Source of the DNA: Sclerodactyla briareus
Lineage: Eukaryota; Echinodermata; Holothuroidea; Dendrochirotida; Sclerodactylidae
Direction: 5' to 3'
Length of the DNA: 64,000 nt
NCBI GenBank assembly: GCA_026419785.1
Contig: JAODTK010005686.1
Location: forward strand, 1-64,000
Part shown: positions 24,975 through 35,700 of the stretch, piece by piece
Layout: each line of letters starts with the position of its first letter
How positions within the stretch are numbered: position 1 is the stretch's first letter
Program-made: the position numbers and the translations under genes
The notes under the pieces: model-generated
Databases searched by the model: none
What the model was told of the DNA's origin: nothing
The model's input: only the letters and a program-made list of their open reading frames with translations

Positions 24975-25485
24975 ATAATACATGACCACATTTAGTTTAC
25001 CTCGATTCTCCTAACTGCTTACTGTTTCACTCAGCAGCTTCTATTTTGAGTTCTATGGACTGCTCGCCCTTCGCCCTTGTTAAAGCGTCTATTCGTCCGT
25101 ACTCGACCTTCCTTCGATCTCACTCTGCCCCCTCAGGTCTCTTAAACAGACCATACATGGTCACATCTTGTTCGACTTGTCTCTCGTTCCCGCTCACTGT
25201 TTCACTCAGCAGCTTCTATCTTAATTCTCTCTGATTGGTTCGCCCCTCCGCCCCTGTCAAAACGTCTATTCGCTCGACCTCAAACCTCCATCAATCCTTC
25301 GCTGTCTTCTTCATCTCTTCATATAGATAATACACGGTCACGTCAAGTTTACCTTGTTTCTCCTAACTGCTTACTGTCTCACTCAGCCCCTCCTATCTCC
25401 ATCCTCTCTGACTGGTTCGCCCTTTGCCCTCTGTATATGTTTCCTTCAGCCCATATAGACACAACACGTTACCGTTACTCTTCCA
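24975..25485 (+). repeat. Tandem repeat, ~177-bp unit, about three copies
   Basis: Each unit starts with tggtcaca(t/g)c…ttacct, runs through ctgcttactgtttcactcag and cagcttctatcttaattctc, then ggttcgcccttcgcccctgt, and ends near cttatatagaca. Starts are near 24981, 25157 and 25335. The array lies in the intron after the TIL exon and is pyrimidine-rich on the plus strand. Confidence 0.75.
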
Positions 25486-25814
25486 ACTCTTCACTTGGCA
25501 GCCTTCATCTCAACTCCACACGCTCTCCCCGCATGCGCGCTTACCCCCGCGTCCCTGTCGAATCAGATATGAATGAGGTCCAAATCGAACCGAAAATACT
25601 TTGGGTGAGAAGAACCCATGACCCCTATGACATTAACATCAAATGGGAGGTGGGTCTTTCTCTTCGTTCATATAAAACTATATTGAAGCCCGATGTATAC
25701 TTTCGGAGGTTTTAATTTTTGAGAATTTGTTTAGAGAAAAAAATGGACAATGGCCATACGTTCATGATATAGGATTTGATTTATACAAAAAATCCACGAG
25801 CAAACGAATCATGT

Positions 25815-25858
25815 ATTTGTGTATCAGTGACCGAAGTCAGTGAATCTATGCAGTCACG

Positions 25859-25907
<49 letters not shown>

Positions 25908-27060
25908 ACGTGTGTGTGCCGCCTAGCCTTGTTAACAGGATAACACAACCCCACCTGGATGGATGAAGCTCCTAATTGGTAAATTCTGCATACAGCTTCC
26001 TTATGGGGAGGGGAGTACAGTACGGGACCCCATTGTTTTTTGGTCAGACCGGGGGTCAATTTTTAGGGAGAAAATTTGAAAATGTGGAAAATTGACAATT
26101 GGGCAGATTTGAGTCCGTTAACACGATAACTCGACCCCACCTGGATGGATGAACCCCCACACCCAGTATATGGGATCTTCATAATGAGTACCATATACAT
26201 ATTGTCCTTGGAGTTAGGTCAGAAGTCATCTAAGGTCATGAGGTCTGAAAATCTTATAACTGGTACTCTAGAATGCCTGGTCCGATCAGCTTTAAAATTC
26301 GGTATACTGCTTTCTTATGGGGAGTACAGAAACGGATCGGATTTGGTGTGGACCGGGAGTCAGGTTTTTTTTTTTTGGGGGGGGGGGAAATGTGGAAAAT
26401 TGATAATTTGGCAATTTGAGCCCATTAACTCGACCCCACCTGGATGGATGAAGTTCAATAATACTGATATATGGGTTTCCCATTATGAGTACACCATCCC
26501 TATTGTTTTGGTGTCAGGTCAAGCCAACTGAGCTCAACAGAGGTCAAATTCTGAATCTTGTTAACACGATATGTTCGGAATGCCTGTTCCGATCAGATTG
26601 AAATCCGGTCCAACAGCTTTCTTATGGGAGTACATGAACCCTATTGTTTTTTGTTTTTGTTTTTTTGTAATAGACCGGTGGTCATGTTCTTGAGAACGAA
26701 TGTAAAATCTGAGAATTGATATTTTGTCCATTTTAGCTGTTCATACATCACTCGAAACTCGTCCCCACCTGATGGATGAAGCCAATACTCGGTATGTGGG
26801 TTCCCCATAATCAGTACCTGATCCATGTTGTTTTGGGGTCGGGGTCAAAAGTCATTTGAGGTCAAGAGAGTCAAAGCTCAAAGTCTGAAAATCTCGTTGA
26901 CAAGACAAGTTTAGAAGTGCCTGTCCCAATCAGGTTGAAATTCGATATGCCTCACTCAAAGACCACCCTGGATGGATGAAGTTCATACTTTGTATGTGAG
27001 TTCCACATGATGCGTACTACATGATGGCTATTGCAGTCTCGTGAGCATGTGAACTCGACA
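25815..27060 (+). repeat. AGGTCA-rich dispersed repeat, tandem array of about four units
   Basis: Opens with ACCGAAGTCAGTGAATCTAT and GCAGTCACGAC, then a (TG)n run at 25859-25904. Units follow, each with cgaccccacctggatggatg: near 25949, 26130, 26428, 26757 and 26963. Each full unit has a second half with aatgcctggtccgatca and cttatggggagtacagaa. The array is intronic to the TIL/fibrinogen gene. Confidence 0.85.
25859..25904 (+). repeat. (TG)n microsatellite
   Basis: About 23 uninterrupted TG units, inside the head region of the AGGTCA-rich array. Confidence 0.95.
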
Positions 27061-27240
27061 TTGCTTAGCTTGATCAAGTATAAATCGAGTTGCAACTTGT
27101 AACCGCCCCCCCCCCTCCCCGTTTTTCCGTAAAAAGTCTCACACACAGGAACATGCAGACATACCAGTATTATCCGTTTACCATTTTTTCGAGATTCGCT
27201 CTAGCATATTTACATGAGCTAAACCTTCGTTTTTTTTCAG

Positions 27241-27553
27241 AACGGCCAGTCAGAGGTCAACGAAAACTGCACGAGAAGAGTTCATCCCTCAACGTCAGCT
27301 TGTCCGAGATAGACATCCGATGTGGTTCTCAGCTAGCTGCGGGCAGTAAGATGGTGGTGCGAACTTTATGTGAATTGGTTTTCCCAGCGATGGGTGACGT
27401 GCGGATGTCTGTGTGCTGCACACTGACTGCTACGACGCCTACGCCGATGGTCACAGAGAAGATGGGGTATATCTCATCAAGCCGACTAACTGGTCAGGAG
27501 ACCCGTTCAACGTTTCCTGTGTAATGAGTACGCCCCCGGCGGTTGGTTTGACG
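27241..27553 (+). CDS. Exon with start of fibrinogen C-terminal domain
   Basis: A tttttttcag acceptor precedes NGQSEVNENCTRR. The exon ends with DCYDAYADGHREDGVYLIKP, TNWSGDPFNVSCVM and a gtaagt donor at 27554. DC…G…DGVY.I.P…F.V.C.M is the N-terminal block of fibrinogen-related domains (FReD: ficolins, tenascins, angiopoietins, tachylectins), which bind sugars or acetyl groups outside the cell. The first ~150 bases link the TIL module to the FReD and probably held a cysteine-rich or EGF-like stretch (GSKDGG and C-x-C remnants), but they are split over three frames. Two or more single-base indels are therefore needed to read it through. The donor phase does not match the next exon unless one more base is corrected. 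Confidence 0.7.
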
Positions 27554-29104
27554 GTAAGTTTCCAGTTCAATGATTATGTTATCGTCGATACTGTGTATAT
27601 TATAGGACTCCACTTTGGAAGAATGTCATTGCGAGACGCGCTTGCCGTGTCAATGAAATTGAGACCTTGTAATTTCCGTATGTGGCATGCAAGGCTAAAG
27701 AATAAACTGGACATGGCCTAGCGGGTAAACCACCAACATGTGTATCCACACTTTCAAACAACGAGAGGAAGACATCCATGACCATATAGGGGACAGATGA
27801 AATCCAAATGAACTGCCACGTTCCCCAATGCACAAATGGCCGCAAAGTTCGGTGACAATCGCAATTTTGGGAAATCCGACAAGTAAAAAAATCCTAACTA
27901 TTTCGCAAATGTGACCTCCAGTGACCTTGGAATCATTGACCTATTTGTCGGAACCATCTAAAGTCCACACCCACCAAGTTCCGTTCAAATCGGACGAACT
28001 TCACGTAATATAACCGTGCAAAATCTAGGGCAGCAGTCATAGCACGAGGCCCACTTTCCAACTCATCCGAGAATTACCGAAGGCGGACACGTGTGCTATG
28101 CTGCAGATCAAAAGGCTAAGCGTTGAGGGACTGGTTTGCGCTAACACGAAAATCTTCAGGCGGCGGACACGCAACTACAGCGAAGGCAAAAATCCTATTA
28201 TCTCGGATGTGGGGATATCGTTAAGAAAATTCGTATGGATGATATTAACATCAAAGCGCCTGAATAGTTTTTTTCCAGTAGTATTCGATCTAACACTTTC
28301 CTGGAAAATCACTCACTGGGCTATACGGGGAATACCAGTATTTGTACTCAATCTCAGGAGTGCAGTCACTGGTTTTTATGTGAACTCTTTATGTACTATA
28401 GATAAAGAAGAATAAATGTTTATTTGAGATGTAGCAAATCCGCACTCTACTATGAGCAGACGAGTTTAATTTTGATACATCAAAGTTTCGCAATTTGACA
28501 TACTTGACCTCTGATGACTTTGTAGTATCCCTCAACGTTTCCAATCACCTATCAGTCTTCATTACTTCATGTACATCGAGTTTGGTTTGGACATTGTGAT
28601 GTTTGGTTATTCAACTTTAAGTAACCAGCATTTAACCATGTGAGGTTCCCTGCATGTACATATTTCCACATATAGGTACCATTTCAGTGGAAGTGAAGCA
28701 AATAAGCCTATTATTGACCTCGGCGCAATTTGGGAGTGAATTTTTCAATCCTCTTCGTCATTCAGAGGTTACTACAGCCTAGTAGCGCTTACCAAGAAAA
28801 TATTATGTTTATATGTTTTGTTTATCATGTCCAAGGCGGAATATCATTTGAATTACGCGTGCTCACAGACAAGGCAACCTTGTGAAATGTAGGGCTGGGC
28901 GGGTTCCGCCTGCTGCAGCTGTATTATTGTCGTCGTCGTTATGTTATTGTTATTATTAATACTGCTTATTTTGGTATGATTTTATGGGCCTGTTACAGTT
29001 TAATGAGATGATAATGTTATCGTGTCAAGGTCATGAAGAAACGACGGCAGTTTCGACTTGAACTCACAGTGCAAACACGATCTTTTCGACTCCCCTGCCG
29101 GAAA

Positions 29105-29145
29105 TTACAAATCCTGCCCACCCCCCCCCCCCTCCCCCCCGCCAT
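29105..29145. repeat. Cytosine homopolymer runs
   Basis: Two long C runs around 29119-29140, in the intron between the fibrinogen exons. The rest of the intron (27554-29553) holds no recognised gene. It contains a diverged noncoding stretch with gtgacctccagtgacctt near 27910. Confidence 0.8.
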
Positions 29146-29553
29146 ACTTATCAACAGGTAATAGTTGGATTATGGATGATTTGGTTGTGTTCTGAAATAG
29201 TGGTGACAGATAAAAAAATAAGCCGTAACGATATTTTATGGGGTGCTGATCTCGTCTTTCCTCCCCCGACTGTCCGTGGTGAGTCATGCGCGACTATTAC
29301 AACCACGAATTGGCTTATTCACCTCAACAAATAATTTTTGATCAATCAGCATCAACCGCAATAAGTGGCGCATCCATGGTGGCAACTCCTCATTTCGGCA
29401 CTAGTGTTGAAAATGTTGAGAAATCGTGTTCCCTATGGAGGTGATCCGTATTAACGCTGAGCCCTCTCGTACTCCTTTCTGATTTTTAAATCATTACTAC
29501 ACCACCGAACAGATTACCAATATGTCAGACACGACCTTTTAATCGTTTTGTAG

Positions 29554-29827
29554 GTGTTCCAACGTCGCGCTGGTGACCAACAAGTGGACTTCAACCGTAA
29601 TTGGGCGAGTTATCGAGACGGGTTCGGCTCTCTGGATTCAGACTTTGGCTGGGAAACGAGAAAATACATCGGCTGACGCAACAGAGGCAGAGAATACAAG
29701 TACACAGTCTATTTTGTAATGAAAACGAACGAATCGTGGGATAAGGAAGAATGGTCACATTTCACCGTCGGAGAGGAAAGGGACAGCTACCGTATGTTTC
29801 TTAGCGGATACAGTGGGCAACTCGATA
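29554..29827 (+). CDS. Central exon of the fibrinogen C-terminal domain
   Basis: An acceptor (gttttgtag) is followed by VFQRRAGDQQVDFNRNWASY, RDGFGSLDSDF, then in a second frame WLGNEKIHRLTQQRQ, and back in the first frame YKYTVYFVMKTNESWDKEEW, SHFTVGEERDSYRMFLSGYS and a gtaagt donor at 29828. This is the canonical FReD core 'GGWTVFQRR…DF.R.W..Y..GFG…FWLG(N)E.IH.LT…Y.L.L…W……Y..F.V..E…Y.L…GYSG'. One T appears missing in the TTTT before GGCTGG (near 29646), and frame is regained near 29685-29692. The final FReD exon, with the calcium site DND and the CH.SNLNG block, was not found downstream, so the gene is partial here or its last exon lies beyond large introns. Confidence 0.8.
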
Positions 29828-29967
29828 GTAAGTGAAATGGTCTGATCGGGTTGTACACCGGTGTTATACATCCTTATTCCCCGATTATATGACAACCGGC
29901 CACATCATCATCGTCCGTGAATATTATTCCCGCTCCCAACTCTGCTCCACTTTCCACCTTTACCTTT

Positions 29968-29970
<3 letters not shown>

Positions 29971-30044
<74 letters not shown>
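29971..30044 (+). repeat. (ATT)n microsatellite
   Basis: About 25 ATT units, directly in front of the head of another AGGTCA-rich repeat copy. Confidence 0.95.
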
Positions 30045-30045
<1 letters not shown>

Positions 30046-30620
30046 GATTCCTAGTCAGAGGAATCTATGGAATCATGACAGTGTGGTGGATTGTGTTTGA
30101 GTGTGTGCGTATGTGACGCCCAGCTTGTAACACACGTTAACTCGATGTGCCTGTTCCCCATGATGAGTACATGAACCCTATTGTTTTTGGGTAAGGTCAG
30201 CGGTCATCTGAGGTCACCAGAAGTCGAAGTCTGAAAATCTGAAACACGATAAGTCCCGAATGGTGGTCCATCAAGTTGAGAGTTGGGGTATGGCTTTGTA
30301 GGGGGGTACAGGAACCAGAACCAGGTCACCAGAGGTCAAAGTCTGACGATCTTATGAACACGATAAGTCAAGAATGTTTGGTCCGATCAAGTTAAAGTTG
30401 TGTTATTTTTTTATGGGGGTGTACAGGAACCCTAGTGTTTTTTGTTTCAGTCGGGGGGGGGGGAAGATTTTGGTCTAATTTGGGTTTGTAAAACACGATA
30501 ACTCGACCCACCTCAATGGATAAAGCTCATACTTGGTAGGTGTATTCCCCATGATGAGTACATGAACTCTAGTTGTGTGGGGTCAGTAAGAAGTCATGAG
30601 GTCACAAGAGGTTCAAAGTC
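30045..30620 (+). repeat. AGGTCA-rich dispersed repeat copy
   Basis: Head cagaggaatctatggaatca followed by TGACAGTG, a TG-rich stretch, then units with aactcgacccacctcaatgg (about 30498), DR4-type AGGTCA pairs (30194-30216, 30323-30338) and tttatgggggtgtacagg. A run of nine G occurs at 30456-30464. Confidence 0.8.
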
Positions 30621-30929
30621 TGAGGACCTCAAAATTTAGTGTGGAGCGTTCTTATCCAGGTATAGGAAAACTTTGGTTGGTTGTTCAAAACGGAATTGGT
30701 CAGTTTATGTTGCTCCCTAATGAGCTGGGTTTTGTTACAATCCCATGTGTCCTTGGGTCTGACTTAGTTTGTCAGAAAGTCAAGAATTCGCTAAGCCTTG
30801 TCTTTGGTTATTATTATTATTATCTCATCAGTACCAAAGGGCCGGATGAGACATTCTAGTCAGTTTGCATTTAACCGTATCAATGTTGCTGGTTGTCATA
30901 GCAACTAAACCCAAAAATACCATGACAAA

Positions 30930-31400
30930 TCCATACGAGCACCCTAACTGCCCTCATTTCAATCGTTATGCGTAATTTATGCAAATTTCACATTACTGAC
31001 CTTCAGGGGACATGACATTGTTGATAAAAATATCGGGATTGAAGGTGTTCCATCTCCACTAAGTTTCATGGGGATCAACCAACTTAAAATCTGCATAAAT
31101 TATGCAATTGAATTAGGGAAATGCGAATTAGTAATATTAGATGACCTTGGGTGACCCCGTCCCTACTGTAAGATTTATCGGGACTATAGATGAAACCATC
31201 TCCACCGAGTTTCGACAAAATCCAACAAACTATGCAATTAGGACTACTCATTAGCGATATATCATGCCAGATAAATCTAATCAGTCGTGAACACTGCATC
31301 CCACTGCACCACCAATGCATCTAACGATCGAGAGATATCTTGTACACAAGATTTGGGCCGATTTCCATTAAATATGCGAATTTAGGCAAATTAGTATGAT
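30930..31400. repeat. Diverged tandem repeat with ATGCAAAT-type core, block 1
   Basis: Imprecise units of ~130-150 bp contain variants of catggggatcaaccaactta, cataaattatgcaattgaat and gatgaccttgggtgacc. The same family resumes at 32930-33800, after the inserted Harbinger-like element, and a short copy lies at 43970-44110. Confidence 0.6.
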
Positions 31401-31485
31401 TTTTTGGAACGAAGGGTGGATGCACATCGACAACTCTTCACCGCACACTTCCACAAAAAGGTTTAAGCATGACGGCTCTAAGGCC

Positions 31486-32391
31486 GTCCCACTGGATACG
31501 TTCCGTTCCGTCACGTCACGTCAAATTTATTTCCGTAAGATGACGGATGCGCGTAGACGACTTGCCCGTCCGACAGGATCGTCTTTCCGTATCCGTCAAA
31601 TGCTACTGGAGAATGAATGTACCAATCAAATCTTTTGGGGATGGTTAAATCCAATTTTCATGGATATATCGACACAAGTGGCTAAAGTAGGTCTGAATTC
31701 AAATTCGAACATTTTCGTCTGAAGAAATGCATGTCAGACAATTCTAATCTGGCAATTCAAAAGTGATAGTTGATGCATATAGTTTGATTGCTGATGATTG
31801 ATTACACGAGGTTCGGTTTCGCACAACACACGACTAATCACAATTATTCGAAATGGTGGACTCCAGCATTGATGATGACATCGCAGTCGCAACTCTCGTT
31901 GTCCACAGGCGCGAACGGAGGGGATCGTGGGTCCACGAAATCACCGAAAGAGAAAGGCCCTCGGTGAATACCCAGATTATAGGTCAGTGAATTCCCTGGG
32001 ACTCGTACTAACGTTACTACGGGGTCAAGTCAAGTGACATGATTTGGAAAAGAAATAGTGGTACTTGCAGTAAAGAGCCGATGTGATTGAATAGTTTACC
32101 CCTTTCTCCCACAGTAGAGCGATGGGCTTTCTTGTGCTTCATTTTTTTCCAGAAGAGAAATTACATGAAGACATGGCGGGACTTCAAACTTGACGGATCG
32201 ATCCGAATTCTGCTTCTGAACGTACATGGACTTGAGGAATCCGGAAGGCTGCGTACGCCTACGTCAACTTTTTTCTGACGCATTAAACGTGACGGAACGG
32301 AACGCATCCAGTGCGGACAGCGCCATTGATTAACGTGCGAAGTGATCGAAATTGACGTGACGTGACGGAACGGAACGTATCCAGTGTGGAC
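31486..32391 (+). mobile_element. Harbinger-like DNA transposon with long terminal inverted repeats (internal deletion)
   Basis: The left end reads cactggatacgttccgttcc, then gtcacgtcacgtcaa (31490-31524). The right end at 32350-32389 is its reverse complement over about 38 bp. A second, slightly diverged copy of the right end lies at 32285-32319. Inside, a 47-codon frame (31853-31996) starts MVDSSIDDDIAVATLVVHRR and continues ERRGSWVHEITERER. This resembles the N-terminus of HARBI1-type transposases ('RRRRR.WWV..I…R…G') and ends at a possible donor (atag|gtcag). The catalytic part is gone. No clear 3-bp target duplication was identified. The superfamily call rests on the N-terminal pattern and is moderate; the inverted repeats are certain. 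Confidence 0.7.
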
Positions 32392-32429
32392 TTTCGCGGT
32401 TCAGGTAGATATTGAACCACACATACAGA

Positions 32430-32470
32430 CAGTATACGGACAGACAGATAGACAGACAGACAGACATATA
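32430..32470 (+). repeat. (CAGA)n microsatellite
   Basis: Imperfect run of CAGA/CAGATA units about 40 bp beyond the Harbinger-like element. Confidence 0.85.
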
Positions 32471-32929
32471 CCCACACAACAAAGTGATCACTATGTCTCC
32501 ATCCGTGAACAAGTTTAGGCGAGACAAAAACGGACCTTGTTCTGAATATGTTTCCATCTGTCTCAGACTGTCACTGAACAGCCTGCGCAAGAAGAGACAA
32601 ATTCAGCAGACAAAACGATCCTTGTGGCATCATATTATTAACCGTGGGTTCATGACCGTAGATCTCAATATCCATAGTTGCTTTATATTGCATTTTGCAT
32701 GGTTCCGTATGTTTCAACCAACCTGGTCTCAGCGGCCTCAGAGAGCAAATTTGCCATTAAGCAGATATTAACATCAAATCTAAGAGCAAATATAGGTGGA
32801 TATAGTTTGCCGGTCCCTAGTTACCTATAATGGCATTATTTTACCTATAAGTGCATTAGTCAAGGAATCAATTTGTCAATTACTTAATTATGACTGATTG
32901 TTGAAATTCTTTGTGGAAATGTGTCTTGC

Positions 32930-33800
32930 CTGAACTATGCGAATTCTCGGTGGACCGCACTCAGAACGTTCCATGGAAATCCAACAAACTTAAAACAGTA
33001 TGCCACTTCAGAAATTAGCCAGATTGACACAAATCTATGTTAATATTTATTGGGACTAAAGGTAGAAAATACCAAGAAGTATTTTCTGGAAGACGAAAAA
33101 CTTTTGAATTCCGAATAAATTTTACAAATTAGTAAACCGATTTTCATGGCCCCATTAGCGATTAATGAAAAAAGCTCCCTAACCCTAATCAGTGTTACTG
33201 ATCGAATTTATCATTTTTCACACAGGATCTCGATGTTGGAGGTAGAACATACCCAAAAAGTTCCATGGGAGACGAACAAACTTTTGAATTCCGCCAAAAT
33301 TATGCAAATCAGCAACCGACTTATGGCCCGTTAGTAATTAGAGAGCTCTTTGGAGAGAGCTCTTCGGAGAGCTGCAAAATTAGACACATTACTTGATTTC
33401 CGGTGACCCACCTATTCTCTAAGCAGGACCATCGATGGACCTCCATCAAAACGTTCCATGGGAATCCAACAAATTTTAAAAGTATGCCACTCGTGCATTG
33501 TGCAATTAGGCGTGTTGAATGACCCCCAGTGGAACCTGAATCTATGTCATATAATCCGGAAGTAATGGTATAAACCAAGCCTACCCCACCAAGTACATTT
33601 GATAATTGAAAAAACTTCGAAATTTCGGATAATTTTTGCAAATTAGACATGTTGGATAACTTCCGGTGACCACAAATCTATGTAAAAAGATTTAGGGTTG
33701 AAGGTAGACTATACTCACGAGTTTCGTAAAAATTCAACAAACTTTAAAATTTCGCATAAAGTATGCAAATCGACGACTTCAATTAGAATATTTTACGATG
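32930..33800. repeat. Diverged tandem repeat with ATGCAAAT-type core, block 2
   Basis: Unit of roughly 130-150 bp: gttccatgggaatccaacaa, actttaaaatttcgcataaa, tatgcaaatt, then a segment like ttccggtgacccaaatctat and gggttgaaggtagaacatac. About six diverged units. ATGCAAAT is intact near 33301 and 33765. Confidence 0.7.
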
Positions 33801-34059
33801 AAAATCCAATCAGTAAATCTTACCTATAGTCCGTACCTATGTGCAAAATAAAATCACTATAGTACTTACAATTCGTCCGTAATCTTGCTAACGGACCTAA
33901 ACAATGAATGAAATAAAATAGGCTAATTACCCCACTCAATAGTGACTTTCATGCCCAGAATCTAATCAGATCGTGCTCAAAGATCCCCGATGCCACATAC
34001 ATAATTCAATCAAAATTTGTCTTACCGTTCGGAGGAATCCTGCTAAGAGGGGGAAGGTA

Positions 34060-34145
34060 CACATAAACACACCACACACACACAAACAACATGCGCGCAT
34101 ACACGCACCACCTACACGCACTCACACGCATACACCCACTCGAAT
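34060..34145 (+). repeat. CA-rich low-complexity sequence
   Basis: Interrupted CACA/ACAC stretches with cacgcat variants. Confidence 0.8.
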
Positions 34146-34670
34146 AAATAGAGTTACGTTTGAGGCCTACGGAAAACACAATTCCAAAACAATACCCTGA
34201 TACACTGATGCAGAGGATACTGTATTATCATTATTATCAATATTTCACTCACATCCGGTCTTACAATGATATCGACAGGTACCTCTGTTTCCTCTCTCAT
34301 AGTCCTATAAGATTCAGGCAGTGGAACTTCTTTCAAAACATACGATCGAGACAAACCTAACATGCTATTGGCGGACAGTGCGCAAGGAAACACAAGGCAG
34401 GTTGGTGGTACTGGTCTGACTGCTCTGTAGGTCCACAGCCCAGATGTGAATATTTGAATCGGACAAGTCGAACGTCGATGCACCAGAGCCATCCCAACGG
34501 AAAATACAACGGAGTGAAGGGAGAGAACATATTTTGGGGAATCGATCCTAAATCTAATCACCCAGCAATCGCTTCTTGCTATCTCTCGTTTATTGAGCTG
34601 AAGATCCGACCGATCAATTGAAAGCGACCGAATGATCACCCCCCCCCCCCATCTGTCTTGCATCATTTTC

Positions 34671-34828
34671 GGTAGAATCATTATTAGGAAGTATTGGTCC
34701 ATGTTTCATCTGAGGGGAGGGTAGGGGGGGGGGGAGGGAGGTCGGACTCGCGCTGTTAGTTGCCGTGATGCTACTTACAGTAGCTTCGGGCTAGGATCCA
34801 TGTTCGGGATGGATGTGAAAATCAAAGA
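34671..34828 (+). repeat. Duplicated ~150-bp segment, copy 1
   Basis: Matches 36413-36551 almost base for base outside G-run length: ggtagaatcattattaggaa, gtattggtccatgtttcat, ggtcggactcgcgctgttag and gggatggatgtgaaaatcaa occur in both. A G-rich stretch (34722-34740) is expanded in this copy. Confidence 0.9.
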
Positions 34829-35439
34829 TTTAGGAAAAGGAATGTTTGTTTCAGAAGAGAACGCACTATAAGTGTATGTGGAAAGACAATAAAAAAAAAC
34901 AGCAGCCTATGCATATTGTCGTTGATTGGCTTTCTGAAGAAGATATTCCATAGAATCCATTCGCGGTGATACGCATCCGTAATACGAATTCGTATATGCG
35001 CCTATATTGCATATTCACTGTTGATATTTCGTGTCACCACAGTAAGAGAGGCCGGAAACCGGCGAGTCGAAACTAATCTTTGATCACTAGCGGACATGCG
35101 CTCGCTAATTCATTTCATGGATGACTAAACCTAAAGTTGACTGACTATTATTACAAAAAAAAGGAAACAGCATTCTTGCATCACTCAGTTATGACTTGTA
35201 AATAAGGGATAGAGTGACTGGGACTTTGCTCGATATACATTGTTTTTATGAAACATAGTGAGTTCGTTAATGTATCATTGAATGTAACATTGTTTAGAAC
35301 TATCGCTCTTGTTGTGGCTGTACGTTGATTCGGTGTTTTATACGCGAGTGTATTTTTATTGTGTTTTTTGTAATAAATGTTTATGTGTAGAGAAATATGT
35401 TTTTCATATAGAGTAAACTATAGAGTGCCTGCTTTTGAG

Positions 35440-35700
35440 CATAATAACTTGACTCTACCTTGATAGTTCAAGCACATTACTTGGTATGTAAACTCCCCAC
35501 AATGAGTTCGTGATCAGTATTGTTTTAGGGTTAGGTCAGAGGTCAAAAGTAATCTGAGGACAACAGGTTGGAGTCTGACAACCTTGTGAACAGATAATAG
35601 TTCGAAAGCGAGATACTTTGTTTATGTACGTTTCTCATGATGAAGTACAAGACCCCTATTGTTTTTGGCTTTGATCGGAGATCATGTTTTGTTCCGCTGT
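35440..35700 (+). repeat. AGGTCA-rich dispersed repeat, fragment
   Basis: Reads acttgactctaccttgatag, then tggtatgtaaactcccca, an AGGTCA-G-AGGTCA pair at 35533-35545, and tctcatgatgaagtacaaga. The head and the second unit are missing. Confidence 0.7.

Noticed and set aside
29832..30116. Poly-tyrosine frame
   Set aside because: Product of the (ATT)n microsatellite.
34154..34702. Longest open frame in the window (182 codons, minus strand)
   Set aside because: No recognisable motif, spans simple and C-rich sequence, and a frame of this length is plausible by chance in 64 kb scanned in six frames.
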